Assembly (NCBI RefSeq): GCF_901709675.1
Contig: NC_051100.1
Location: 9,706,786 to 9,770,785, forward strand
Origin: Syngnathus acus
Lineage: Eukaryota > Chordata > Actinopteri > Syngnathiformes > Syngnathidae
Reading direction: 5' to 3'
DNA length: 64,000 bases
In this document: one piece after another, positions 1 to 13,593 of the stretch
Layout of the letters: each line of letters opens with the position of its first letter
Numbering within the stretch: position 1 is the first letter of the stretch
Notes under the pieces: generated by a model
The model's input: only the letters and a program-made list of their open reading frames with translations
Told to the model about the DNA's origin: nothing
Databases searched by the model: none
Translations under genes and position numbers: made by a program

Positions 1-1294
1 GAGTAGCATGTAATTACCATGGCTTAGTGCCCCCCCCGGAGCCGGATGCTCTCATGCAGCCCTCCATATAAACAACAGCGACAACATTTAAATGACCTTG
101 AGTGTGTCACCGGGACTGCAAATGTTTCTCTATCTGAGGCTTCCAGATTTCATTGTCCATTCTGTGCTCGTCTTGCTACAGTATTCGCTTCAGAGGGGCT
201 GCGAGCAAGCAAAGCCCTCAGGAATGGAGCGAGAACTACCGCTTCATTGCTGCTTTTAAACAAGGGTGCTGTGCGGCGTGAGTGGCAGAAACGCTCGAAG
301 AAAACGAGGCGCTGCGTGATGACTGAGGAGGGGGGGATGAGTGGGCTATGAAAGCGGGGACTGTTGAGGGTGCCAACAGCATATCAACAAGCACCTGAGT
401 GCAGGAGGTGATAGCTGCAGGCGTTCACTTCCTCCCCACATGTTCTGTTTTCCAAAAGTGTGCAGAAGGAGAGAGAGAGCGAGAGAGCCTTGTGCACGTT
501 TTAAATCATGCGGGATGAATGTAATGAAATATTGATGTAGCCGGCTGCCTGCAGACTTATATAAGTTTGCCCGCATGTACGAATCAATGAATATGTCTGC
601 GACGCTTCGTTTACAGCGCGTGTGGATGTTTCGCAGCTCTGCACAGCTGGCGTGTGGAGAGATAAAGGGGAGTCTGTCTCTCCCCCTTTATCTGATCGAG
701 GACCTGATTGGAATATTAATGGACTATGCAGATCAAGCTATGCACGAAGGCAGATTATACAGCAATTGCAGCTCTGTAAAGGACTACGTGAATAAAGTCA
801 GAGTGCTAGGAAACACTTTGAACTGCATTTCCATACATATAAATATGTTACAGGTTTTGTCCCTCGAGGTGCGTAACAGAAATAGCTTCCCGTCATGGCC
901 TTGTTTCGTCACCGACTCATTCATCAAAAGCCGCGCCACATGCTCGTTCCTCCATGTTGTACGTTTACCAGCGACACTCCAGTATCAATCATTCACCCGC
1001 ACACAAAAAAACACGACCAGCATCAAAGCTGTCGTTGTATAACGGCAGTTAAAGAGTAACAGCTTCAAATGAAAGGGCATCTTGAAATTGGGCAAACTCA
1101 TAATGATGAATGAATGCGTCTTTTAGGTATGCGACACATCCATCCAGTGAGACAAGGTAAGTATGTTTGTGATGCTCACCCACTGTAAATAATTCTATTT
1201 TCGTGACTGCGTGAGTGTCTGTCTGTTGCTGACAAGAAAATGAATGAAGACAATTGTGTCACCCACACAAAGCATCCCTTCTGCTCTGAGCGTG

Positions 1295-1308
1295 TTTACC
1301 ATGGCAAC
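1295..1308. promoter_or_regulatory. X-box-like TTTACCATGGCAAC
   Basis: Thirteen of 14 positions match GTTACCATGGCAAC. Confidence 0.3.
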
Positions 1309-1760
1309 TGCCTCCCCATCCTGCAGCATCACTGCCGCTCGGTAAGTGGCCAGCCATGACAACGAGATGCGAGAACAAAGACGTTTTTACCGCATCCGTC
1401 GTACAAAGCGTTTGCCTCACCACAACAGCAGTTGTGAAAAGCATCAGGACACCCCGTGTATAAATGTGCAGCATGTTTTTGTCCAACATTGATATGCTCC
1501 TGAGGGTTTGGTGCAGGCTGAGCCGTGCAGCTTGGTGAAGCGATCCACTGCAGTGGTCTTTGCTGGAGCCATGCCAGTCTCATTTGCGAGTGCTATCAGC
1601 CTTGTAAGCTAAGACGGTAGACACTAGACCCTGACCAGCTCAAATGAATGGGATGTCAGTTCCGCTTAGAACCACAAGCCCTGTCTTCTACTCTCCGTGT
1701 GTGGATTCTAAACAGAGAGGACATATCCAATCCAAAGGTGAGGGGTAATAAGATGCCCCT

Positions 1761-1784
1761 GACACACACAGACACACACACACG
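1761..1784 (+). repeat. Imperfect (CA)n microsatellite
   Basis: ACACACA runs interrupted by one G. Confidence 0.85.
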
Positions 1785-2136
1785 CATTTTCACTGAGAGA
1801 AAGAGCGGGGACATCTGTTCAGTGATAGCTGATTTTTAATCTGCTGTGTGTAATTGCTCTACAGCAGAGGTCATGTCCGATGTGTGTACTGCCTCATGCC
1901 TCGTGCACGTATGTTATCTCTTTTGCCTTTACAAATTGCACTCCTCCAATTTCCTGAAATGCACATCCACACAACAGATAGTGTACACGTACAAATGAAA
2001 TGGGCAACTAGCCAGAGGAGATAAAAAAAGATATATGTCAGCAGCAGTGCCAGTGCAACATTAGCCTGACCACGGATCGTCTACCCTTCTTGGATAGGGT
2101 TGAAAGGTTGTTTATTTCTAGCTAGGAGCCGGGGGT

Positions 2137-2150
2137 GTTGCCATGGTAAC
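2137..2150. promoter_or_regulatory. RFX X-box palindrome GTTGCCATGGTAAC
   Basis: A full-length match to the symmetric X-box (GTTGCC-AT-GGTAAC) bound by RFX factors. One of four such sites in the window. Occupancy is not known. Confidence 0.45.
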
Positions 2151-3249
2151 CTTTCATGGGGGGTCTGGCACTGGCAGCACTTGGGTGGAGCTTGGCGTGC
2201 CTAGGAGGCAGCAGGCACACAGGTGCCAGGGCCTGAGCAGCTGTCAGATAAAGAGGGGTTTGTCCCCCACTCCCCACCAACATGCATGTCAATCACCCTC
2301 AGCCTTTTCACTCCCTGTCTTCTCTTCCCCTTTTTCTTTATAGCCTTTGATCAGGGATTGGATTTGTCGGTAGAATGGCAGAGGCAGGAAGTGTCCAGTG
2401 GCCCTGCAGGGGCCTGGGGTCCCTAGGGTCTTAGCCAGGGCGGTCCATAGCGCACTCTTGTTTTCTGGGCCTGTGTCATGCCTGGCCTGACCCGGACCTG
2501 CAATCAGTCTTGGCTCCCTCATCACAATCTGCCTGTCATGCTTGCCACGTCAAAATAGGCCAGGACGATTGATCACAGAGACTGAGGTCCAGCCTGGATA
2601 TAGCCCAGGGCCAAATGGCATCATGCATATGGCTATAGATTACTAAAATGACCCCCTGTCTATACCAGACCTTTGAACCCACCTTTTCTATCCACCAAGA
2701 ACACATGATTTCTTCTCTAATTGATACTCTTGACATGAACTAGGGACTATTTACATTTTTGGTGGCTGGTCCTCAAATTTGCAAAAAATAAGTGCACAAA
2801 AATAAAGCAGTGCTTTTTTTTAAACATTGCATTTATGTTCATTAGTTGGAAGCCTTGCGAATATATTTGATCATTTGAATCAAGAAAATATCAGTGGTGC
2901 CTTAGGGGGTGAGCAGTGATGAGAATTACAATGAAAGCAATGACATTTTAATGGAATAAATGAATGGAAATAGGGTTTTTAATTGGCGGCATTGAAGAGA
3001 TTTAGTTTTTTTATCTGGTTCCAAATCCCTCGCAAGTGAAACTAGCAAATTTGTCAATTTTATATTCTCTCTCATATGACTGTTAAATACATATTATGCT
3101 ACCATTTTCCATATAATACATATTATTTGAGCAAATGATCACATTATATGCAGCTGTGAAACACAAAGTTATTGATACTATGATCCAAAATCCTTTTGAA
3201 ACTATATGTATTGAAGTATTGAAGAAATGGAAATTATATTATGTGTTGC

Positions 3250-3262
3250 GGGGGGGGGGGGG
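3250..3262 (+). repeat. Poly-G run (13 G)
   Basis: Thirteen consecutive G in an AT-rich setting. Length is likely to vary between individuals or reads. Confidence 0.9.
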
Positions 3263-4869
3263 TGTAATATTTTCATTTATGGTGTGTGGTGTTTAACATC
3301 CTTATGCAGCTTGACTGTTTCTTGGGACTGGTTGTTGCAACAAACTTCCTCCCCTTTTGTAATTTTGTATTTGCATCAGCCTCCACTTATCTGGGAAGAG
3401 ATTACTTAAATTTTAGTTTGTATCAGTGGGAATTTTTGTCCATTCAACCAGAACATTTAAGAGGTCAAAGGAACAATCCTTTCTCTGTTGAACTACAGCA
3501 CAGTCGTGCTGATTAAAAAAAAAAAGTTAGCAATGTCAAATATTAGTAAAAGTGATAATAAAAAAATGAAAACATGGGTTACAAGCATAATGGAATATGT
3601 GTCTTATTCCAAGTACTTCAACTGAACTCATGTCGTGAGTGTATGACAGCGTAACACGGTATGACTTGTTCACTCTGTGTACATTGCAGTACACGTGTAG
3701 TGGAGGTGGCAGCAGCGTGTGGGACCCATAAACACTCGGTGTGGGTGGAGCAGCGCCTGAGGGGCCCGAGAACTCCCATGGCTCCTTGCTCTCCTTGCCG
3801 TGTTTATCCTGCTCATTGGATTCAATTACAACACACACTCTTTCACCATTCTGTTTGATATGGCTCGCTGCCAGGAAAACTAGTCAAGAGGTTTCCAAGA
3901 AAGCAGACCTCGTGGTCGTGGAGGCCATGATGATGACATGTCACGCTAACAGAGCAAAGCACTCATAGAGTGGCAACTCAGCAGAAAAGAAAAGGGCGCC
4001 TGGACAGTTTGCACAAGCTCCTCTCACATGCGCTTTTTACAGAGAAGTTGATTGGAGGAAAGTAAGCGGCGGCTTGAGATGAAACACCTGAATAAATGAG
4101 CGATGTGCACCATGCTAATGTGACCGCAGTGGCTTGCTTCATTCTAAATTGAACTGAGCCTCAAATAACTCTGGCAGCGGCAGCGTCTCTGTTTCCCTTC
4201 CCTTCCTCTGAGAGAGGGTAAAGTTCACTTGAGCTCTTCTCAAATCCCACCAAATAATCTTTGGAGCCTCTTCAAAATAAGCATGAGCCATTCCTCCTCC
4301 AGCACAGTAAAAATCCAATGCAGCTGTTTTTTTTTCTAATCTTCTCCATGTGAAGACATGGATGGGCTTCCAGCAAACACACAAAAAAACGATTGTGGCC
4401 AAGTTGTGGTTTAAAAAAAAAGCAACAATTTCCAATTCATGCAATTACATTTCTGTCCCCTGAGAGACTCATTTCAACATAGTGAGCGGCGTATACTCCA
4501 GTTCATATGAAGGCAATGCAATAACTGTGCAATAATGTCTTTGGCGGCGTCTGGGACTGCTGTGTTTCTGGGAGCCAGTGAGCTGCTGAGGGATTACAGG
4601 CCCTTCAAAGTGGCGAAGGTATGTGGGTTTGGACGTCTGATGCTTTTCCACTGCACTAAATGCTCTTGCAGTTCATTCTCAATTCTGGCACCAGCAAGCT
4701 GCTGGAAAACAACGTGTCGGTGCCAGAGGCTGTTTATTATTATTGCAGAGAACTTTAATCCAAAATGGCGATTCAGCTACTGTGGTGTGCATGTTGTTCT
4801 CATATGGTTGCATAGTAACCAAGTAAAAACGTGGCAGACTGAAGGATAAACGAGTGAGCGCTCTCGCAG

Positions 4870-4897
4870 ACACACACACACAACACACACACACACA
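4870..4897 (+). repeat. (CA)n microsatellite, interrupted
   Basis: Two CA blocks separated by an AA step. Confidence 0.9.
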
Positions 4898-5342
4898 TTT
4901 TCCAGTGCGGCGCATGCTGAGATTGGCCTGGATTTTTATTCAAAACCTGCTTTCAGACTATTTGTTTTTCCCCGTGTTATAGAAGCACAAATGTGACCCA
5001 ATATCTTGGTATTAAATGATCATCAAAGCAAGGAAACAATAAGGTGAAAGAGCATAGGAAAACACGGCGCAGTCCCACGAACGGGTTAACAGTAGACTTA
5101 TTGCTTTCATTTCCTCTTGTGTTCCATCTGAACAAACAAGGCGGGTGACCTGACAGAGCACAGAGGGGCGGGATGAGGGTGAGCAGAAAGGGGGTGGGGG
5201 GTGGTTGCCGTGACTGGAATAAAACCAAGGGGAGGGGGGGGAGGATGAGGACGAGGACAGACTCACCACGTGATGAAGCCTGCAGGCTTAAAAAAAAGCA
5301 GACAGAGACAACCCCCCTTCCCTACCCCCAGCTCTCTCACAT

Positions 5343-5356
5343 CCCCGCCCCGCCCC
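5343..5356 (-). promoter_or_regulatory. Tandem GC boxes (CCCCGCCCCGCCCC)
   Basis: Sp/KLF-type boxes on the minus strand at the end of a G-rich stretch (5160-5250: GGGGTGGGGGGTGG and GGGGAGGGGGGGGAGG). No promoter can be confirmed. Confidence 0.25.
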
Positions 5357-7932
5357 ATGTTGACGTTGCACCACAACAACAATTCTGAGAAATGGCCGGC
5401 ATCTGTATTCTAGCTACTATTTACACGGGAGTGATTCAGCGCACACAATGCTTTCATCATCATGTGACCTTTGCTCTTCACTCCTCCCATTCACTCCCTA
5501 CTCAATTTCCTCATCTACGTGGAGGCTTAAAAAATACTTTATTGTGCATGAATGAAGTGCCCTGGCACACAAGTGTAGACCAAACAAAAAGCAAGGTAAG
5601 ATAAACTAGGACTGTGTTGCAGGGCAAGAAAAGGCAACGGTGCTTAGGGATGATGAAGAGGTGGGGGTGCAGTCTGGACCAGAAGCACTGGAGACATGAG
5701 TCATGGCAAGCAATCTCCCAGGGGGCTCATTGGTGCAGTCTATAAATGGAAATAGCAGGAAAACAGCGGCTTCCCTCGCCCACCCACCACCGGGTTATGC
5801 CTTATTAGAGTTTGATAGCTTATGACAGCCACTGCCTTGTTTAGCCTTCTCCTGAACTTAGCAATCTTTTTTTTCCTGTTTCTTTTCTTGACCTGGCAGC
5901 CAGAAAAGTGAACGTGAAGGAGTCTGTATTAAGATGCTTAGTGTCAAAAATTCATCCTGGGAATCTAAAAACAGGCCATGAGTTCTAAGCTTTAAGTAAT
6001 GTACATCTCTTATCTTTACTTTGGATGGCTGACATCAACTACTTACAATCCCTGTTGGCTGCTCTCATTTCCACCCGGTGAACAGCTCGGTTCAGTAATT
6101 TTCCTTGGCGATAGCGATGTCAGCTACGTGTAGTAAATACAGTGGTATGACATCACAGCTGATAGTGAGGGTGGAACACACCAGTAAATTTTAAAAGGAA
6201 GAAAGGATAATGTTTTCTCCCGATCCCTGATCCGTAACAGTGGAATATCACTCCGGCAAGTATACGGCAAGGGTATGGAAAAGACTGGAATGTGTTACCT
6301 ATTTTTTCAATATGTTTAAACGTATTCATGCTGACCTTTAGGTCCAGCAGTCAGGCATGTCAAACAAAGACTACACGCAAATACATTGCAAATATAGAAA
6401 GCATTACAAACTTACAAAAAGCGACAAACATATATAAAATTTAAATGAAATATATTGTGCACATCAGAGATGCATGTTATTTAATTCATGTTTGCTGCCT
6501 GTTAAAAATGAACTTATTCTGACCAACCACTCAGAGGACTGAAATTTATTGCATCATCCAGCATTATGGATTCTGAAAGCTCCGGGCAGATTAAATTGAC
6601 ATGGCAACTCAGGCTGAACTCTGATTGGACCAGAAACCTGTACGATTTGAATTTCTGCAGCAGCTCTAGATGGTGCATTTCCTGTTTTCAATATCTGTTT
6701 CATCAGCTGAGGATGGCCCGGATGGCACAGCACCTGTTTTCCACAGCACCTACACCTTCCACCCCGAGTGTACCCTGCCCACCTGTTTCCTTGGCGAGGA
6801 GACACACCCTGCCCATCCAATCCTGCATGTTCGTCTGCACAGGAGAACAGATGCAGGCAGGACTGCGGCGATTGGAGGGTGGCAAGGCGTGATCGGTGTT
6901 GCTGCGGGGGCTTTTGTTTAGCTCCCTCGTGGAAAAACTCCCTGCCAGGTCATGTTTGCTCTTCTTTTTTTCACCTGTCGGAACGGCGTTCTCTTTCATG
7001 TGTGGGCTCCATTGTAGCGTACGTCCCTCAAGGCACTGAAGACTTTATCTTAGCGGAATAAAAGGAAAAGAGGTAAAGTGACAGGGGTCGTTTTAAGTGT
7101 TTTGGTGGAAACACCCGCAAGGCCTTTTTTTTCCCCGTGTCAGGAACATTGGAGTTGTAAAGTCGGATTAAGATGAACAGAAGGGGGATGCAGGTGAGGG
7201 GCCGGGGATTCCCGCTGAGGGCCACCCCTGTGTTTGTTGTTGGGATGGTTGTTTTAGTCATAATACTGTGTGTTTATCTGGAGCTGATGCTAATGTTCCC
7301 TTGGTGAATGGCATTAGCCAACACAGCTGCTTCATCAGTAGCTGGCATAATGTTTTCATCAAGAATAGAAACACCGTCGACTCTTTGCCAATTGGAGCGT
7401 TTATTCATGGAAGCCTTTTTTAACCCTAGCCAAGGAGCAGCACTGTTAATAGAACTAAGTTGCATAAAGAAATTCATGCTTGTTTATTCCTCAAATAAAT
7501 TATTGTATATACACTACACGACACGTTACATTTGATATTTTAGCTTATTTGTTTTCATATTGTAAATGAATTTTTATTGTTTTTTTTCAATATGTACATG
7601 TTTTTCGTTGCACTATTATCTATCATATATATGTATATAAATATACAGATATACTTTGTTCTCCACTGATGAAATGTCTTTGAGATTTAGTCTGACTAAT
7701 GTCTGAGAAATCTAATTTAAAATGTCTGTTTATGTAATACATGGAAAGTCTTTTTGTTCACGTCATTTTATGTTCCACTCATGCACAATGGAAGACTTTT
7801 TTCTAAATGAAATTAGTTGATGGCATTTAATCCGAAAAAGGAAACTTTCCTTTGTTTGCTTTATTTGGCGAGCAAAGTTAAAAAGAGGAAATGATGCGTT
7901 TGACAGTTAATGACTTTCACCCCCTCCCACCT

Positions 7933-7957
7933 CACACACATGCACACGCACACACAC
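7933..7957 (+). repeat. Imperfect (CA)n microsatellite
   Basis: CACACACATGCACACGCACACACAC-type run with TG and CG interruptions. Confidence 0.8.
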
Positions 7958-10900
7958 GACTTGATGAATTGTGATGTACGTATGTTTGTGTTATGTATAT
8001 GACACAGTTGACAGCACCAAGTAATAAATAATACAGCAGCAGATTCTGCACAAGCTACGTGTGTGACGAGATGTTGTTTCAGCGTGGCGTCAAAAGGCCG
8101 CGACGGCTCATGCTTAAACATATTCCTCCGTAAAGTGATCTTACCGCCGCCTTGGCTCAATGTCCCAGGAGGCCTCGGGCCAGCATGACAACGAGCAGCC
8201 TGTTTTCCTCTACAACATAGCAACAACGCCCCAATAGCGAGCTCCAAGACGTCTAAACATCTCACTGGCCCAGGTGATGTGAGCATTACATGAATATTCC
8301 AAGGGTAGATGGGTGTCCAGATACCAAACACTGCCTACTTTAAATAAATACAGTCCAATGACCAAAAAGTAAACAACCGATATTTCCACCAAGTGGTACA
8401 TTTCAGCTTAGCTCATTATTGGACAGTAAAGCTTGGATGGCATAAACTTTATTTTGACTTGAAGTGTAGTTCGAATGGTTTTAAGGGTGTCAGGTAAGTG
8501 TTGCATTAGTAGGGCAAACGTTTTATCTCAGGAGACAAAGTTGAAAGTTGGTTCTGTGCAAAATCACCCATTTTTATACCTCTTGTCCTGTTGAGGGTCA
8601 TCTACACTCAATTAAACAGCAAAAATACAGAATACCAGAAACATACATTTTTAGGTTTGTGTTAACAACAAAGAAAAATCTGCCAATAAAATAGAAGAAA
8701 AAAAACTTGGGCTCTGTGCTTTTGGTCACCAAACAAATTGTTGTCAGCTCAGGGCCACGTGGACAATTACGTCTCATATTTCAAAGCCACCGAGTAGGTT
8801 CAGGCCTCAGCTGCTCCATGCTCATCGACTTGAAGTCTGATTCGTCTTGACTAGATTTGCAAGGTCAAAGATTCCAGACAAGAAATCTACAGCCTGCTGC
8901 CAATCTACAACCACAGATAGATGGCCTGCTTCTTTTTCACAATCGCCGCAGGGATTTGAGTCATTGCGGAACACATCTGGCTCTCCTGGCAAACGCAAGC
9001 ACCAAGTCTGTTGTTTGTCCTCAAAGACTGCTCGCTCGTGTTGATATGTCCTCATACATATCAATTACGTGATGACTTTGGCAGTGTCATTCCCAAGGTG
9101 TTTGAAAATGAGGTTTCAATGTCATTTGAGAGGCGTATTCCAGACAAAAATAACACAGCTTTCACCCCCAGGCTATCTCGCGTCGCATACTGTGAGTGAA
9201 ACTGAAACCCTCCCGTCTGAATAAGACAGAAATCCAGGCTTGCACAAGCAACATCTTGCATCAGCATACGAACTTCTTTCCACATAACAGTTAAGCTGTC
9301 AGCAACTCCACTCAGTGTTTATTTGGAGGGGTGGGGAATGAGAAGAAGTGAAACGTCTCTGTACTTCTTTGTTGCTCGAGCACATGGTAGATTGGATTCC
9401 TGAAAACCCGGGACAGCAAAAATGGCGTCACGCACTCTGTGAGTCAGAGACGGAGCGTGTGCCCTGGATGAACTTCCTGTTTGAGCCCGCCACAGATATA
9501 GGGTTTCTCCAGCCCAGCCACACACAGGAAATGAGTCACTCTTATTCACCAGTTGTCTGCAGGCTGCAGACACTTCAAGCCCCAGAGTGACAGGAAAGCC
9601 AAATTAGCTTGTGAAACTTTAATCTCCTATAACTCAATTATTTAATATCTGAGCCACACTTTCTTCAAAGGAATACCTCTCCCCTTCCCTGGCTGGAGCT
9701 TTTCAATCTCGTCTGCTGAGAACTCACCGACTTCAAATCTCTGCCCTGAGGTTTGAACGACACTCTGCGAAAATCACACCGTTGCGCTCTGAAATCTGAG
9801 CTGCACTTGGCCAATAAAGTGAAGTTCATTAAGTGGAACTTGCAGGTAGAATGGCAGGATAAAAGCATTGTGCTCATCCAAGCTAATTTTAGGTTGCAGA
9901 TAAATGAAACTAAATCATTAACAGCTGTATTGTGTAATCTTTGTGTCAAAGATGCAAGAGGAGGGAGCAATTATGGAGGTTTAGAACTGAAAGACTTCAT
10001 ACAATATAGTTTATGTAATAAACCATTTTAAGTGGATGACATAAACATAACAGAGGTACCTTGTGACGCTCTGAGGATTTTTTGCGAGTTTGATTTACCA
10101 GTGCTAAATGGTTGTAAGCAAACGCAACACACTTCACAACAAGCAGAGATTTGGTAGATAGTGAGCAATTCTTCAAAAAAGGGTCTTCATGCAATTTATT
10201 GCCACTCCTAGTTGGCATTCGTTTTCGTAAATTGCGTTCATGCATTCGGCATAAAAACTGGCACATCTTCTAGTTTAGTTTGCCGCATTTGGGAATTTGG
10301 CAAACTGTGCTGTGCACTGGTGGGCGTTCCAGCAGGCAGTCTAATTTGTGGCGCAGGTGCTACAATTCAATTTTGGTGAATTTCTACTGGCAGATAGATT
10401 TTGCGCTTCGCTGATACGTGTGAGCTATCATATTTCATCATAAACATGACAACAGCATGCATCGGACCCTGTGAATTATTGTAGGAATCAATTTAGTGAA
10501 AATTTCCCCTCATGGAGGTCTGCATGCGGTTCCTTGTAAAGGTACTTTGCACACCTTGACCTCTCTCCAGACTCAAGCAAATCAGTCTCTTCTCGTACAT
10601 TTAATTAAAAACACGTTACAACAATGCTCGCTGTGTTGTTTTGGGAGGCTGGAACAGATCGGTGGCATTTCTCCTCATTTCAATGGGGAAAGAGGATTTG
10701 AAATAAGAGTGTTGTGAGTTAAGAGCATGGTCAGGGAACAAACAAAACTCATAATTCAAGTCTCCATTGCACTTTTAATTCTAGTGGCACGCTTGCTTTT
10801 ATCAACATTTTAAAGTAGAGAAGAATGGATCGAATGATTATATCATCAGCAAACGTAAAGGACAAAAATATCCCTGAGGGGACTGTGTGTGTTATTTGAC

Positions 10901-11192
10901 CTCCATTTTTGTCTCACACAGCCACGTCACACATTTGCAGTCCTGCATAGCTGCTGGCTCTGTGGAAAAGTGGATCAGGGAAGTGGAAAGTTAATCCCAA
11001 CACCCTCCCAGTCCGGGGGTGGTGGCTTACTCTGTCTCACACACATGCTGCCGCAGTGACGTGCAGTACAAATAGTCTGAAGCCACAACAAACACAATTC
11101 TCTCTTTTTAAAAAAAAAAAAAGTACATCATCCTTTTCTATAGTCAGCAAACAGAAGAAAGGAAACCAATAAGGGACTAATCCTATTTTGTG

Positions 11193-11227
11193 GGTCATAA
11201 GCAGTAAAGAAAATGGATGGATGGGTT
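11193..11227 (+). repeat. Short LINE/SINE terminal remnant (AAAATGGATGGATGGG)
   Basis: GGTCATAAGCAGTAAAGAAA followed by ATGGATGGATGGG resembles the extreme 3' end (aggataagcggtagaaaatggatgg) of the fish repeat family seen at 14345-14505. It is too short to be sure. Confidence 0.35.
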
Positions 11228-13450
11228 TGACCACTTTTGAACTGAAATACCACAATGCGATTAATGAAACCAAACAAGTTCTTACATGTTCTTCCAGTAG
11301 TCACGTGTTCACTCAAAAGCATACCTGTGTCCAAATATTCACACTTGCGTAACAGAGCTATTTTGTATGAGAGGACTTTCCAAAGAATAACGTGATCCAA
11401 CCATCATTTTAACATCACAAGGATGAACAAACATGGCTGCCAGCATCACATCATATTTGGCACCATCCACCTGGAACAGATGGTTTTCCAGGCAAACCAT
11501 ATTAAACGCAGCTAATGAGCCAGAGCATGTGTGAGCTCATGCTTTTACCACTTCCATTTCTTAATCTCTCGATATGTTCCACGTACGGGGGTGGGAGTGA
11601 ACGGTGGCACACTCACAGGGCGGGAGGGAGCACATGTAAATATGTGAGCAAGGTGGAGGTTATCCTCGATGCTCTTCAAAAACCAACTGGAGCGACTCTA
11701 TCAAGGGAACAATGGGTATTCTGAGTCCAGCATTGTGACAAAGGTTCACGCTGACACGCTTTCCTAAATTAGGCTGTTCGTGCACAGGCGGGAGTGAGTC
11801 CTGCTCCTATTCTTCTATACTCCAGGGTCATTGTGCAGACAGGAAAGGCCGCAGAGACTTATGACTTAGTTGACATGCTCTCAAAAAGTAGGTTAGAACT
11901 TGTTAAGCAGGCTGTATTAAATGGGAAACCATCTTGATTTATTCTATTGGAAATAAATCACCTATTAAAAAAGAGCACTTTTGAGCCTTACATTGAAATG
12001 TATAGCCCTGATCTTATTGGACACTTTGAAGGAAGTATTTCTTTATTCTAAAGAATCATACTAAGTAGTAAGGAGCATACAAACCAACAATGAATCTAGA
12101 ACATCGGATATGCAAATATTGAGAAAGGGTATAGACATTTTTTTTAAATCCAAATATAAAGAAGCAACATTTTTCTTTGAAAGAAAGCATCTCACGTTTC
12201 ATCTTTTTCCCCTGCAAACACAGTGACCTTTAACCAAATCCCACCTACACACATTAGGAGCTGACCCGCATTTGATCCAACCCAGATTTTTTTCAACAAT
12301 GCCTGTTTTCCTCTCATGAGGATGTTGCAAGAGTGCGGTGCCGCAGATGGGAACAGAGAGACCTTTGAAGGAGCCGAGCCGTAGGCCTCCTCGATCCCCC
12401 CCACCACACGAATCTGCTTCCAGGAAACCAGCTGTTGGCTGGAGGAAAGGGGAGGAGGTGAAATTCTATATCAGGGCTCTGAATCACAGTTCCATGCTCT
12501 GTATTTTTCCAGTGGTGGTTTGGCTGGCTGGCCGCTTGGCTGAAAGTCTGGCAGGTCGCATGAGGAGGAATGTGTTTTGGAGTGGGCCCCCCTCACACGG
12601 AGACAGGGACAAGGGGGATGCTGGATTATTACATGGCCCCGGGGGTGCTTATTTAAACCAAAGTCCTGTCTGGACTATTGCACTCAAAACACTGTTATTG
12701 TATTGCAGCTGCATGAGACACAAAAGCACGGACTTGGGTTCAGGGAGGCGGGAGAAGAAAGGGAGACCGGGGAGAGGAGGCCTGGATAATGTCATCCATC
12801 ATTCCCAGGAAATGGCCGAAACATCCGTTAAATCATTAAAGCAACAGAAGCAGCTTGAAATCGTGATCACGCCTTGGATGAAGGAGACTTGCTTGTTTGC
12901 AAATTGGAAAATGCACCCAATCTCGTGTGTTATGCCACATGCAGTATCTGCAATAGAAGACCTCACACAAGCTGGCATGAATTAAACCATGACACGGCAT
13001 CTGGTGCGGCAAGATTAATCAGCGTCCCAAGAAGAAAGAACAATTGCGAGATAGCTTTTACGAGACAGGGAGCCGCACGTCACGCAATAGTGCAAGGCGG
13101 TTCATATCCGGAGGATCCGAGGAGAGGCTTCGTGCTGAGGAAGAACTGCGGGTCTGGCCCACATCTTGGAATGGCAGAAATCCTGCTCTGTTTGTGCACT
13201 CGCATTTGCTTGTGCTCAGACAGCTCCTCACGCAGGAATGTGTGGCCTACATTTCCTCTCGAGCCCCCGCCGTTTCCACTCTTAATGCTTCCGCACAACA
13301 ACAATGACGGGCGGAGGCTTTCAAATTTGACTCATCTTCTGCAATGCAGAGGGGGGATGGGAAAGGAGCAACAATAAAAAAAAAAGAGATGATTGCATGG
13401 ATTTAAAGCACAGCTAGGAGAGGAGATGAGGAGTGGAGGGGAGAGAAGAA

Positions 13451-13537
13451 GAGGAGAGGAGAGGAGAGGAGAGGAGAGGAGAGGAGAGGAGAGGAGAGGA
13501 GAGGAGAGGAGAGGAGAGGAGAGGAGAGGAGAGGAGA
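13451..13537 (+). repeat. Pentanucleotide microsatellite (GAGGA)n, about 17 copies
   Basis: Uninterrupted GAGGA units within a longer, almost pure purine stretch (about 13420-13545). The minus strand is (TCCTC)n. The repeat opens long artificial reading frames of Arg/Glu/Gly or Leu/Ser/Pro type, which I do not call genes. Confidence 0.97.
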
Positions 13538-13573
13538 GAGTTCGGGGAGAAAGTGTGTGCAGGAGGGGGAGTG

Positions 13574-13593
13574 GTGTGTGTGTGTGTGTGTGT
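13574..13593 (+). repeat. (TG)n microsatellite
   Basis: About ten TG units just after the GAGGA tract. Confidence 0.9.

Larger units (their letters stand above)
1..9990. other. Non-coding flank; no gene recognised
   Basis: All open stretches are short, overlap on both strands and show no family signature. Holds CA tracts, a poly-G run, two X-box-like sites and a G-rich stretch at 5160-5250. About 7300-7500 is unusually free of simple repeats and rich in ATTAGC/TAAT-type words, but I cannot show that it is a conserved element. Confidence 0.6.

Noticed and set aside
12338-12985. 215-codon plus-strand frame
   Set aside because: Low protein-likeness, overlapping frames on both strands, no recognisable domain or splice context.
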